The notes: generated by a model not told the origin, from the sequence alone. 64,000 nt of DNA from Candidatus Amarolinea dominans (GCA_016719785.1 JADJYJ010000031.1:248001-312000), one strand, 5' to 3'; shown: positions 16,626-26,311, numbered from the stretch's first letter. Numbers and translations are program-made.

Positions 16626-17471
16626 ATGAACACCATACTTCAATTGCGGCAAACATATCACCGAAACCTTTGCCACAGCGTGATCTACCAGAAACAAGGA
16701 AACAAACCGAGTATCGCTGACGTAGCGAGTGATTTGAGCGTCTCGCTAGCACGCCAACTGATGACGAATATTCAGATACCGGTCAGTGGCCGCGAGATAC
16801 CTGGACAGACCGCCGGTAAGCAGTTTGAAGTTGTGACGCGTGATTTTCTACGCGACGCTTTCAGCTTGCTTAATCATCTGCGGCCAGGTGACTGGCAATT
16901 TTCCCTGGAAGGCGCGATCTCCCAGTATGCCCAGTATGAACATATCGCCAGATTGAGCGAGTTGATCAAGAACTCGCCCGAATTGCGCACGTCGCTGGGC
17001 GATTACGTCGTGACGCCCGACATTATTGTGGCGCGGGCGCCCGTATCCGATGCTGCCATCAACGAGCACGGTACGATTGTAACCGCCGAAGGACAACCAC
17101 GTTTGACTCCTTTGCGCGCCGATATCATTGACAAGGCTAAGCCTATCCTTCATGCCAGCATCTCGTGCAAATTGACCCTACGCAGCGATCGTTCGCAAAA
17201 TGCGCGCACGGAGGGCCTCAATTTGATCCGCAACCGCAAGGGTGGAACTCCTCACATTGCCGTTGTTACCGCGGAGCCGATGCCATCACGCATTGCGTCA
17301 TTGGCACTCGGCACCGGCGACATTGACTGCGTTTATCACTTTGCCCTCCCTGAGTTGACAGCCGCGGCCAGGTCAATCGGAAACGAAGCCGTTACCGATA
17401 CGCTCAATGAATTGATTCAAGGCAACCGACTACGGGATATTTCCGACTTGCCATTTGACCTGGCCATCTAA
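16626..17471 (+). CDS. NgoMIV/Cfr10I-type restriction endonuclease
   Basis: 281 codons from the ATG at 16626, which has a GGAG site. It has the family entry motif GREIPGQTAGKQFE. The active site PD...K-x13-E is present: TPDIIVARAP, 49 residues to SISCK, then 13 residues to Glu in ARTEGLNLIRN. This spacing matches the Cfr10I/Bse634I/NgoMIV group, which cleaves sequences centred on CCGG. HIAVVTAEPMPSR and the C-terminal LPFDL are further family features. Its own site is not known; GCCGGC or RCCGGY are candidates by analogy. It follows the frameshifted methyltransferase by about 60 bases. It likely came with the methylase by horizontal transfer. Confidence 0.85.
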   Translation: MNTILQLRQTYHRNLCHSVIYQKQGNKPSIADVASDLSVSLARQLMTNIQIPVSGREIPGQTAGKQFEVVTRDFLRDAFSLLNHLRPGDWQFSLEGAISQYAQYEHIARLSELIKNSPELRTSLGDYVVTPDIIVARAPVSDAAINEHGTIVTAEGQPRLTPLRADIIDKAKPILHASISCKLTLRSDRSQNARTEGLNLIRNRKGGTPHIAVVTAEPMPSRIASLALGTGDIDCVYHFALPELTAAARSIGNEAVTDTLNELIQGNRLRDISDLPFDLAI

Positions 17472-17598
17472 CGACAACCGCCAGTCGGCGAAAAGGAGCT
17501 GGCGGATGCAAGCGCCGACATTGCGTTATATCTCCCTGGCCGAAATCGTTTCCCGGCGCCACGAAGATTCACGCCTGGTGTCAAGAAAGAGTTGAATT

Positions 17599-19467
17599 AT
17601 GGGTTTTGTTCTTGATGGCCTCGACAGCGAGGCCTACGACCGCAACTATACCGATCGCGATCTGATTCGCCGCATTGCTGCGTACTTCCGCCCGTATGCG
17701 CGGCAGATGGCGCTGATTGCTGCGGCCATTACGCTCAACTCGGCCGCGGGCAGCGGGGGGCCGATCATCGTCGCCAACGCGATTGACGGCCTGACGCGCC
17801 AGTTCTCCAACGAGAACCTGTTCCTCTTTGCCGCCGGCATCCTGTTGCTGGGCGTGACAGCCTGGACGTTCAACTACATCCAACAGCTTTTCTCGGCGCG
17901 TGTCGTCGGCAGTGTGGTGCTCAAGCTGCGCCAGGATGTCTTCGACGCCACCATTCAGCACGATATGTCCTTTTATGATGACCACCCGTCAGGCAAGGTA
18001 GTCAGCCGCGTCACCTCTGACACCCAGGATTTCTCCGAAGTGGTGACGTTGACCGTCAACCTGATCAGCCAGGTGCTCGTGGTGTTGTTTCTGGCCGTCT
18101 GGCTGCTGCGCATTGACCGCTGGCTGACGCTGCTGTTGTTCGGGATGGCGCCTGTGGCCGTCATCATTGCGCTCGGCTTTCGCCGCATTGCGCGCACGGT
18201 GACGCAGCGGGCGCGCCGCGTCACAGCCAAGATCAACGCGCAGATCCAGGAATCCATCAGCGGCATCATGGTCGCCAAAAGTTTTCGGCAGGAGCCGGCC
18301 CTGTACGCGACCTTCGACGCGAACAATCGCCAGGCCTACCAGGTCGGCCTGCGCCGTGGTCTGACACTCAACACCATCTTCCCGATCATGGGCATCTCCT
18401 CCGGCCTGGGCGTGGCGCTGCTCTTTTACCTGGGCGGCCAGGCCACGCGCAGCGGCGCGGTCAGTCCAGGTAGTTGGTACCTGTTCATGCAGGCGGTGGG
18501 CTTCTTCTGGTGGCCTTTGATCAACATCGCCTCGTTTTGGAGCCAATTCCAGGACGGTCTTTCCTCAGCCGAGCGCGTCTTTGCCCTGATTGACGCCGCG
18601 CCGAAGGTGGTGCAGACCGCCGCCGAACCGGTGTCCCAGGTTGCGGGGCAGATCGAGTTTCGCAATGTGCGCTTCACCTACACCGGTACGGAAACGGTGC
18701 TGCCGGCGTTCTCCCTGACCATTCGCCCGCGCGAAACCGTGGCCCTGGTAGGGCATACCGGCGCGGGCAAGAGCAGCATCGCCAAGCTGATCACACGCTT
18801 CTATGAATTTCAGGGCGGACAGTTGCTGGTGGACGGCCGTGATGTTCGACATTTCGACCTGGGAGCCTATCGCAGCCATATCGGCCTGGTGCCACAGGAT
18901 CCGTTTCTCTTTTCGGGCACGGTGGGCGACAATATCCGCTACAGTCGCCCCACGGCCAGCGATGATGAGGTCAGGCAGGCGGCGACGGGCATCAGCCACG
19001 GCGATTGGCTCAACGACCTGCCCTTTGGCTTGCAGACCGACGTGGGCGAGCGCGGCGCCAATCTCTCCATGGGCCAGCGCCAACTGGTGGCCCTGGCGCG
19101 GGTATTGCTCAAGAATCCGGCCATCTTCATCCTGGATGAAGCCACGGCCAGCGTTGACCCCTTCACCGAAGCGCAAATTCAAGATGGTCTGGACGCGATC
19201 ATGGCGGACCGCACGGCCATCGTGATTGCCCATCGCCTGTCAACCGTCAAACATGCCGATCGCATCATCGTCATGCGCCAGGGCCAGATCATCGAAGAGG
19301 GGCGTCACGACGACCTGATGCAGGCCGGCGGACACTACGCCGAACTGTACAACACCTATTTCCGTCATCAGTCCCTGGCTTACATCGAGCAGTTGGCCGC
19401 CCGACCCGACGACCACGACCTGGTCGAATCAGAGCGGCTCGACCCGGTCGCTGTCGCTCCATCATAA
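17599..19467 (+). CDS. ABC exporter half-transporter (TM domain plus ATPase), subunit 2
   Basis: 622 codons. The membrane half is followed by an ATPase with Walker A VGHTGAGKSSIAK, signature NLSMGQRQLVALARVL, Walker B IFILDEATASVD and H-loop VIAHRLSTVKHAD. The signature Ser-Met-Gly-Gln varies from LSGGQ, while the Walker B Glu is present. In the partner at 13342 this is reversed (good signature, Asp instead of Glu), exactly what a heterodimer with one active site shows. The R-M genes separate the two halves. Confidence 0.92.
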   Translation: MGFVLDGLDSEAYDRNYTDRDLIRRIAAYFRPYARQMALIAAAITLNSAAGSGGPIIVANAIDGLTRQFSNENLFLFAAGILLLGVTAWTFNYIQQLFSARVVGSVVLKLRQDVFDATIQHDMSFYDDHPSGKVVSRVTSDTQDFSEVVTLTVNLISQVLVVLFLAVWLLRIDRWLTLLLFGMAPVAVIIALGFRRIARTVTQRARRVTAKINAQIQESISGIMVAKSFRQEPALYATFDANNRQAYQVGLRRGLTLNTIFPIMGISSGLGVALLFYLGGQATRSGAVSPGSWYLFMQAVGFFWWPLINIASFWSQFQDGLSSAERVFALIDAAPKVVQTAAEPVSQVAGQIEFRNVRFTYTGTETVLPAFSLTIRPRETVALVGHTGAGKSSIAKLITRFYEFQGGQLLVDGRDVRHFDLGAYRSHIGLVPQDPFLFSGTVGDNIRYSRPTASDDEVRQAATGISHGDWLNDLPFGLQTDVGERGANLSMGQRQLVALARVLLKNPAIFILDEATASVDPFTEAQIQDGLDAIMADRTAIVIAHRLSTVKHADRIIVMRQGQIIEEGRHDDLMQAGGHYAELYNTYFRHQSLAYIEQLAARPDDHDLVESERLDPVAVAPS

Positions 19468-19646
19468 GGCATCCAAATGTCGCCAGATTCGTCATTTGTA
19501 TCGTTATCTTCGTCTGCCACAATGAGGCTGTGGTCAGAAATGATCGCAGCCTCCCGCAAGAAAGAGCTTGATGATCTGTACAGTCCCCTGCCAGAATGGC
19601 CGGTAACAAGCGCTGGCTGTGATCCCCCGATAAAATCCAAGTGAAT

Positions 19647-19691
19647 ACAAAACAAGAGGCGGTCTCGCTGAGAGACCGCCTCTTGTTTTGT
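19647..19691. terminator. Bidirectional intrinsic terminator between ABC exporter and ettA
   Basis: A perfect 20-bp stem (19647-19666 with 19672-19691) and a five-base loop gctga. A-rich and T-rich ends lie on both sides, so it can stop transcripts from either strand. It separates the plus-strand exporter operon from the minus-strand ettA. The preceding gap 19468-19646 holds nothing recognisable. Confidence 0.88.
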
Positions 19692-19704
19692 GGTTCAGAG
19701 CGGC

Positions 19705-21384
<1,680 letters not shown>

Positions 21385-21386
21385 AC

Positions 21387-22142
21387 TTATTTTGACCCAC
21401 CGCTGCCCTGTTTGGCGACGGCTTCAGCCGCCTTTTTCGCGGCCTCGGCGTCGCCCAGGTAGTAGTGGGTGATTGGCTTGAGATTGTCATCCAACTCGTA
21501 GACGAGTGGGAAGCCGGTGGGGATGTTCAGCTCGGTGATGACATCCTCCGGTACGTCGTCCAGGTACTTGACCAGCGCACGCAGGCTGTTGCCGTGCGCG
21601 GCGATGAGCACACGCTGACCGCCCTCGATGGCCGGGGCGATGGTTTCGTGCCAGTAGGGCAGCACGCGATCGAGCGTCAGCTTGAGCGATTCCGTGGCCG
21701 GAATGTCGCTCGCGGGTAAGCCAGCGTAGCGCGGATCAAAGCCAGGATAGCGCGGGTCGGTCAATTCCAGCGCTGGCGGCGGCACATCATAGCTGCGACG
21801 CCAGACCTTGACCTGCGCCTCGCCGAATTGAGCTGCCATTTCGGCCTTGTTGAGTCCTTGCAGCGTGCCGTAGTGACGTTCGTTCAACCGCCAGGTGCGA
21901 TGAACCGGGATCCACATCAGGTCCATCTCATCGAGGGTGATCCAAAGGGTGCGAATGGCACGCTTGAGGACCGAGGTGTACGCCACATCGAACACATAGT
22001 CCTCGCTGTGCAGCACCTTGCCCGCGTTGTGCGCCTCCTGCAAACCCTGCTCGGACAAATCCACATCGGTCCAGCCCGTAAAACGATTCTCCAGGTTCCA
22101 GGTGCTTTGTCCGTGCCGTAACAAAACGATTTTAGTCGTCAC
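21387..22142 (-). CDS. gpmA: 2,3-bisphosphoglycerate-dependent phosphoglycerate mutase
   Basis: 251 codons from the GTG at 22142, which follows AAGGAG by nine bases. A TTG three codons upstream abuts the site and is less likely. It has the catalytic LLRHGQSTWN with the phosphorylated His, FTGWTDVDLSEQG, ERHYGTLQGLNKAEMA and the second His in IAAHGNSLRALVKYLD. The fold is the histidine phosphatase superfamily. It interconverts 3- and 2-phosphoglycerate in glycolysis. It leads a two-gene operon with ettA under the promoter at 22233-22261. Confidence 0.95.
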   Translation of the reverse strand: MTTKIVLLRHGQSTWNLENRFTGWTDVDLSEQGLQEAHNAGKVLHSEDYVFDVAYTSVLKRAIRTLWITLDEMDLMWIPVHRTWRLNERHYGTLQGLNKAEMAAQFGEAQVKVWRRSYDVPPPALELTDPRYPGFDPRYAGLPASDIPATESLKLTLDRVLPYWHETIAPAIEGGQRVLIAAHGNSLRALVKYLDDVPEDVITELNIPTGFPLVYELDDNLKPITHYYLGDAEAAKKAAEAVAKQGSGGSK

Positions 22143-22232
22143 GATCTTCAACTCCTTGCTGATTCGCTTGCGATGGCGTCGTGTCGGGCAGGTCGCGACA
22201 ACCCGCCTGTGCCGGCGCCAGTTTACGTTGTC

Positions 22233-22261
22233 ATTATCGCATAGCTCCCCATATTTTTCAA
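22233..22261 (-). promoter_or_regulatory. Promoter of gpmA-ettA
   Basis: On the minus strand TTGAAA (22256-22261), 17 bases, then GATAAT (22233-22238). The region just upstream carries a short pentanucleotide repeat, ccaat, at 22278-22299. Confidence 0.65.
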
Positions 22262-22554
22262 GTAAACGGACTCAATTCCAATCCAATCCAATCCAATCCT
22301 TTTGGTGACCCATCTCCTGTCTGATCTACCGCTGCCGCATCGCTTCATCAACGCGGACGAGATCGCCTACAATGAGGCGCTTGCCAGTCAGAGCCGCCAA
22401 ACCCTGGCTGATCTGCTCGGCGACGCCTCATTGTTGGTGATTTTCGAATCATTTGTGGACGAATAAGGCTTGATAATTTCCTCGAAAGATGAGCGCTGCA
22501 GGCTTGCCCTGACGGGTAAGAACGATGCGCTCACGCGTTCGACTGTCTCAGCCT
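22262..22554. other. Gap before the cassette array: ccaat repeat, short unproven reading frame, 28-bp repeat
   Basis: Starts with a ccaat microsatellite (22278-22299). A 53-codon plus-strand frame (22305-22466, GTG start) contains FINADEIAYNEALASQS, vaguely like the start of zeta-type kinases, but no complete domain is present; it is at most a gene fragment. A 28-bp repeat (22503-22530) and the first copy of the cassette boundary repeat (22536-22562) follow. Confidence 0.5.
22503..22530. repeat. 28-bp direct repeat, left copy, bounding the cassette array
   Basis: The same 28 bases recur with one mismatch at 28682-28709, in the same orientation, 6.2 kb away. The core reads TTGCCCTGACGGG. The two copies bound the block of small orphan genes. 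A shortened relative (GGCTTGCCCTGACCGG) occurs inside the two long repeats at 23579 and 24079. Confidence 0.85.
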
Positions 22555-22562
22555 TCATTGGC
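22536..22562. repeat. Cassette boundary repeat, copy 1
   Basis: Core GACTGTCTCAGCCTTCATTG. Related copies lie at 23633-23659, 24133-24159, 26268-26294 and 27757-27783. Each falls at the 3' end of a minus-strand gene; here the stop codon of the RhuM/Fic remnant lies inside it. Confidence 0.8.
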
Positions 22563-22958
22563 GAGGTCGGTTCTTTTCACGATCGCAAAGCAAATACGCC
22601 GTCAGGCGCACGACGCCCTCTTTTTCCTTGGGCGCACTTTCGGCAATCAACAGGGTCAACGCCACCAGCGCTTCGTCGGAGAGACGGTGCGTTCCGTCCG
22701 TCAGATGGAGTGCCCCATTCTTCTCGAGAAACCGGAGGAACAGCGCCGTACCGATGCGCTTGTTCCCGTCCACGAACGAATGATTCTTGACATTGAGGAG
22801 ATGGTCGCGCAGAACCTGCGTGGCCCAGGTGCGGAACTGCGGGCCGCTCTTGGAGTTGACCCGTCCCGATAGAGCACGACCTCCCCGCCGGGTCCGCCAT
22901 AAGTGGCGACCGGCTCTCTGAGCGCTCGCCCGCGCGATGTGGGCATCTTCTTAGCCAT
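22555..22958 (-). pseudogene. RhuM/Fic-family protein remnant with internal deletions
   Basis: Three pieces of a RhuM-Fic (virulence RhuM) protein are joined with most of the middle missing. First comes GGEVVLYRDG (start ATG 22958), the usual N-terminus. In another frame NSKSGPQFRTWATQVLRDHL follows, the segment that lies after the DNA-binding-like region. It then passes straight into KNHSFVDGNKRIGTALFLRF, the Fic-like C-terminal motif, ending in LSDEALVALTLLIAES. A full protein is over 300 residues; here about 130 remain. The N-terminal start overlaps the UPF0158 stop by eight bases, suggesting they once formed an operon. Nonfunctional as encoded. Confidence 0.75.
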
Positions 22959-23448
22959 TGGCCTCCTCCCCTGCGAGCGCCCCTGCGCCTTCGCCGTCGA
23001 GCGGCTCCTCACCCTCGGCGGTCATGCGTTTCACCACGGCATCAACTTGATGAGCGGCAAGCCAGTCTTGAGCGATCGCGAGCACGGCCCGCTCATGAAA
23101 GCGGAACCAGTCGTCTCGAGCTGATGGGTACTTCGACAGGGTATCTTTGAACCGGCGAAAAGGCCTGTGTTCTTCGAGCGCCAACGTGAGCTCGGCTTGA
23201 ACTGTGCCCCGGGGCAGTGTGTCAACGAAGTCTTGCATGATTTGATAGCTGGTCGAAGAGCGCAATGGCTCGACGAGGACATAGCGATCCGGCTCGATCT
23301 CAAGCCGCTCCCGATCTTCTTCATCCGAATAGTCTTCGTGGATGAAGAAGACACTGCCGGATTCGCGGTCGAGAAAGTGGCGCACATAAGCGTCATGATT
23401 CTCGAATGCCATGACCAAGTCTTCGGCGTCGATGGTAATCGGTGTCAT
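22951..23448 (-). CDS. UPF0158 family protein
   Basis: 165 codons from the ATG at 23448; an ATG 12 codons upstream is possible. The sequence fits UPF0158: ITIDAEDLVMAFENHD, DRESGSVFFIHED, YVLVEPLRSSTSYQIMQDFVDTL, RPFRRFKDTLSKYP and WFRFHERAVLAIAQDWL. The biochemical role of the family is unknown; these proteins occur as orphan cassettes and near toxin-type genes. The final 20 residues are Gly/Glu/Ala rich and extend past the usual end. It overlaps the start of the RhuM/Fic remnant. Confidence 0.82.
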   Translation of the reverse strand: MTPITIDAEDLVMAFENHDAYVRHFLDRESGSVFFIHEDYSDEEDRERLEIEPDRYVLVEPLRSSTSYQIMQDFVDTLPRGTVQAELTLALEEHRPFRRFKDTLSKYPSARDDWFRFHERAVLAIAQDWLAAHQVDAVVKRMTAEGEEPLDGEGAGALAGEEANG

Positions 23449-23475
23449 GTTGGTGAACCTGCGAGAAGCAGCGGC

Positions 23476-23670
23476 GAACGCCACGCGTCAGCCGCCGCCG
23501 ACTTCATCGGAACCGCCCGCCGCGGTGACTGTCGGCGGCCGGTGTGCGCCCACACTGACCTACCCACGCCGCGAGACTGGCTTGCCCTGACCGGCACAAC
23601 TCCCCCTGTCCGAATCGTACACCAATTCTGACCGTTCGACTGTCTCGGCCTTCATTGGCGCGGTCGGATT
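23476..23670. repeat. Long cassette-separating repeat, copy 1
   Basis: About 195 bases, repeated at 23976-24170 with only scattered differences and an exact 500-base offset between boundary cores. It consists of a GC-rich imperfect palindrome (GCCACGCG, GCCGCCGCCGAC, GTCGGCGGCC), a GGCTTGCCCTGACCGG stretch, and the boundary core CGTTCGACTGTCTCGGCC. The preceding gene (UPF0158) ends upstream; the 3' end of the DUF2442 gene lies inside it. Confidence 0.85.
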
Positions 23671-23910
23671 CAGCACCTTATCAACAACTTCCCATTGCGC
23701 TTCGATGGTGTCCACTGACAAATCCGCACCGCAGTCCCACTCAACAAAGTACTTGCCGTTTGTGATCTTCATGAATTCCCTGTGATTCACCAACTCTTCG
23801 AACGCCTCGTATTCGAGATAAGGGCTGACATCGAAATAGCCCATTCGTCCGTCTTCCGCAACAATGCGCAGCACCCACTGAGTTTGTGGAAAAACTTCTG
23901 CAATTCTCAT
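23560..23910 (-). CDS. DUF2442 family protein with a tail encoded by the repeat
   Basis: 116 codons. Residues 1-75 match DUF2442 (NE0471 N-terminal-like): MGYFDVSPYLEYEAFEEL, FMKITNGKYFVEWDCGADLS and DTIEAQWEV. The domain ends there. The last 35 or so residues (PTAPMKAETVERSELVYDS onward) are translation of the repeat element and are probably not functional. DUF2442 proteins often pair with DUF4160 or toxin-like partners; none is present here. The gene lies between two copies of the same long repeat, so it forms a clean 500-base unit. Confidence 0.8.
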   Translation of the reverse strand: MRIAEVFPQTQWVLRIVAEDGRMGYFDVSPYLEYEAFEELVNHREFMKITNGKYFVEWDCGADLSVDTIEAQWEVVDKVLNPTAPMKAETVERSELVYDSDRGSCAGQGKPVSRRG

Positions 23911-23975
23911 TGGTCAAGTCCTCTGATTATGGTCGGCATTTGTCCATCCTCTTTCCTACACTGGCAAATTTGCCC

Positions 23976-24170
23976 AACGACCCGCGCCAGCCGCCGCCGA
24001 CTTCATCGAAACCGCCCGCCGCGGTGACTGTCGGCGGCCGGTGTGCGCCCACACCTGACCTACCCACGCCGCGAGACTGGCTTGCCCTGACCGGCACAAC
24101 TCCCCAAGTCTGAATTGTACACGAATTCCGGCCGTTCGACTGTCTCAGCCTTCATTGGCACAGTTGAGCT
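23976..24170. repeat. Long cassette-separating repeat, copy 2
   Basis: Second copy of the element at 23476-23670, same orientation. Together they flank the DUF2442 gene. The boundary core lies at 24133-24159 and runs into the 3' end of the next minus-strand gene, whose last codons (NCANEG) come from it. Confidence 0.85.
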
Positions 24171-24822
24171 GGCCATCAATCCACCAACTAACCGGCCGCG
24201 ATAGAGGTAAAGTCTCGAGCACTAGATCGAGATTAGCGGCAACTGACTGAAATGTTTCCGCCAACCAGACAAAATGAAAGACAATCCGTCGGGACGAATT
24301 TACATTCGAATAGCTTACTGCAGCTTTCCGTCGTGTCATTGGCTCAAGTTGGGCTTTATCCATTGCTTGATATTGATGCACAATCCTCGATCGAAGTTCC
24401 GTGTAGAACAGGTTCGCATAACTGTATTTGCGAAGCGTCTTTAAGTCGATCTGCGGGAAGAAATGCTGGATGCCGATTTCGTGTCGGTCAACATCTGCAT
24501 TTACGAGTATTCGGGCTTCATCATAATCGAGAAGCCTGGGTTCCAGAGTCAGTCTGGTTGCCTGGTTCAGTTCGACCCCTTGACACAGAATAGGAGCACT
24601 GACCGTCGAGGGATGCGGTGAGTTACTGGCATATTTGACAAGTACTTCCGTAATGCGTTTCCAATCAATTCTGTCACCAGGCTAGACTTCCGACGCGATG
24701 GCGCTGATTGCACCAGACAGAATCAAGATTGCATCGTCTATCGCCCCTCCGCACTTGCCTTCACGTAGATCTGAAGCGACAGCAATTCGTTGGGACATGA
24801 AGGAACTGAGAATACCGGCCAC
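24145..24822 (-). pseudogene. Hypothetical orphan gene interrupted by an in-frame amber stop
   Basis: One continuous frame runs from a GTG at 24822 (preceded by GGGAGGA) to 24145, broken only by TAG at 24682-24684. Before the stop it reads GAISAIASEV and after it PGDRIDWKRITEVLVKYAS. A TGG codon in place of TAG would give VWPGDRIDWKRI, which looks natural for this kind of orphan protein. The second part has DEARILVNADVDRHEIGIQ and ends in GQLNCANEG, encoded by the boundary repeat. No in-frame ATG or GTG occurs for about 100 codons after the stop, so the second part is unlikely to be made alone. Function unknown. Confidence 0.6.
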
Positions 24823-24842
24823 ACATCCTCCCGTTACCGTAA

Positions 24843-25112
24843 CTACCTGCGTATCGCTCGATATATCAGTCGCCAACCAGCACGCGCCAGCCATGCAACG
24901 GCAAAGTAGAAAGCGAGGTTGAAGGCAATTTGAATCAGCAATGGAAACAGCGACCAGTGTACTTTGGGTCCATAACCGAAGGCCGCAACCAACGTAACAA
25001 ACAAAGAGATGCGCAAGGGCCAGTTCGGCTGTGTACGCTTGGCTGACTTTGGGGTTTCACTTTCGTTCATGGGCTTCACACCTTCGACTTGTTCGGTTTT
25101 GCCGTCCTTCAT
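24843..25112 (-). CDS. Small hypothetical membrane protein
   Basis: 89 codons. The first 30 residues are polar; then two hydrophobic segments (ISLFVTLVAAFGYG and LLIQIAFNLAFYFAVAWLA) and a short basic end WRLIYRAIRR. A shorter start at Met15 is possible. Its ATG overlaps the stop of the upstream gene (ATGA), so it is the third gene of a small operon in one cassette. No family recognised. Confidence 0.6.
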   Translation of the reverse strand: MKDGKTEQVEGVKPMNESETPKSAKRTQPNWPLRISLFVTLVAAFGYGPKVHWSLFPLLIQIAFNLAFYFAVAWLARAGWRLIYRAIRR

Positions 25113-25366
25113 GACAGTACGCCGACTTCTTTAAGGACCGAGTTTGCCAGTGCGACTTGATCGCCTATCGGCACTCCCTGGGTGATATGTAACTGACCGC
25201 AGCACTTCCCGGTCTTCAAGAGTTGCCCCACAAAATCTTCATCACCGATGTGTTTCTTTGCGAGATATCCATATAAAGCAATCACCGAATGAAACGCAAA
25301 ATAGTTAAGGTCCCGCCCAAAGACTCCAAAACCCCTTGTGCGAAGTTGAAATGGCGGCATGGTCAC
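25109..25366 (-). CDS. Hypothetical protein
   Basis: 85 codons starting GTG at 25366 (or ATG at 25360). The GTG overlaps the stop of the upstream gene (GTGA) and its own stop overlaps the next start (ATGA). It is soluble-looking, with YLAKKHIGDEDFVGQLLKTG and HITQGVPIGDQVALANSVL. No family recognised. The tight overlaps support a real, translated gene. Confidence 0.6.
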   Translation of the reverse strand: MTMPPFQLRTRGFGVFGRDLNYFAFHSVIALYGYLAKKHIGDEDFVGQLLKTGKCCGQLHITQGVPIGDQVALANSVLKEVGVLS

Positions 25367-25740
25367 AATGAACGATTTTTTCCTTCGCCTCGGAAATCTA
25401 CAAGCCTGGGCAGGATAGGCATGATCTGCTTCCTCAGGATTCTATAATCCACACCGATTCTTACTCCCGAAAAACCCATCAGGAGACGGAGAGCTAGGGG
25501 ATCGGGAAACTCAAAGCTGCCCTCGGCAAGCTGGGTAGTTGTCTTAACGCCAAATTTGGTCAACAAAGCGGCCAACACCATTGCCACATCGTGCTGTCCG
25601 AGGTTAGCGAATTGTCTCAGCGTAAAACACGAGAACACGAATAGTTCACCGGTGTCGTTGGCAGGAAATGGGTATCGACCTGTAAAGTCCATCTGAACGG
25701 AGACTTCTTCTTTCGAGTAGAAATCTATCCTGATCTCCAT
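25363..25740 (-). CDS. Hypothetical protein, first gene of a three-gene cassette operon
   Basis: 125 codons from an ATG with a GGAGG site six bases upstream. It starts MEIRIDFYSKEEVSVQMDF and includes GELFVFSCFTLRQFANLG, VAMVLAALLTKFG and LLMGFSGVRIGVDYRI. No membrane segment. The next two genes overlap it and each other by four bases, so the three are cotranslated. No family recognised. Confidence 0.65.
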   Translation of the reverse strand: MEIRIDFYSKEEVSVQMDFTGRYPFPANDTGELFVFSCFTLRQFANLGQHDVAMVLAALLTKFGVKTTTQLAEGSFEFPDPLALRLLMGFSGVRIGVDYRILRKQIMPILPRLVDFRGEGKNRSL

Positions 25741-25996
25741 TGCGCCTCCATACGCGGGCCGCTGCTGCTGTTCCCGCGCAACGTTGTATTGTTTTTTGTA
25801 TGTTAGCCGTGAGGATTAGCTGTACGTCATCGCGCCGTTTGGCTCACAGTGTCACATCGGATGCCTAACGTCCACGGTTCAGCGGCGGGCCGGTTGCCTC
25901 TGACCTTTCATAACGGACCGCGCGGTCGGTCCGCTGCAATCTACCTGCCCGCGTGCAGGCTTCAATCCTCATAAAACAGGCGACACAGGCAGTATA
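25741..25996. repeat. Inter-cassette region with attC-like palindrome and a 27-bp repeat
   Basis: A 27-base phrase at 25825-25851 (CGTCATCGCGCC...CTCACAGTG) recurs with four mismatches at 28475-28501. An integron-attC-like region starts near 25862 with GCCTAACG. It includes TTCAGCGG, later answered by CCGCTGCAA, and an inner palindrome around GGACCGCGCGGTCGGTCC. A possible -10 (TATAAT, near 25993) precedes the next frame. Confidence 0.5.
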
Positions 25997-26263
25997 ATGC
26001 CACCGAGTCAATCGCGCAACCCGAACTCAGAGCGACCGATCATTCCAAACATGCACCGCAGAGGTCGCACGGATACCGTGCGCGTGTGGCGCGCCCACGA
26101 CCGAGCGCCTCTGTCAACTCTGACGACCAAAACGGCTCTTGGCTTCTTTGGCCTCAGCGTGGCTCTCTCACCCGATGACAATCTGATCGCAGGCGGTACA
26201 TCAGAGGGTATGGTTTGGCTTTGGGATCGCGCAAGCGGACAATTAGATTTGGCGCTTCACTGA
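25997..26263 (+). pseudogene. WD40-repeat fragment
   Basis: 88 codons on the plus strand. The first 30 residues are not recognisable. The rest reads TVRVWRAHDRAPLSTL and VALSPDDNLIAGGTSEGMVWLWD, that is, the end of one WD40 blade and one full blade. A real propeller needs four or more blades, so this is a stranded 3' piece. It is the only plus-strand coding trace in the array and is followed at once by a boundary repeat. Confidence 0.6.
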
Positions 26264-26267
26264 CTAG

Positions 26268-26294
26268 CGCTCGACTGTCTCGGCCTTCATTGGC
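26268..26294. repeat. Cassette boundary repeat, copy 4
   Basis: Same orientation and core as the copies at 22536, 23633 and 24133 (GACTGTCTCGGCCTTCATTG). It lies between the WD40 fragment and the 3' end of the next minus-strand gene. Confidence 0.8.
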
Positions 26295-26311
26295 GCAGTC
26301 GAGCGGGCCGC

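Noticed and set aside
19380..19655. 91-codon minus-strand frame near the terminator
   Set aside because: Overlaps the end of the exporter gene, has no ribosome site and no recognisable motif.
22305..22466. 53-codon plus-strand frame with FINADEIA
   Set aside because: Too short for a zeta-type kinase and no P-loop is present; treated as a possible fragment only.
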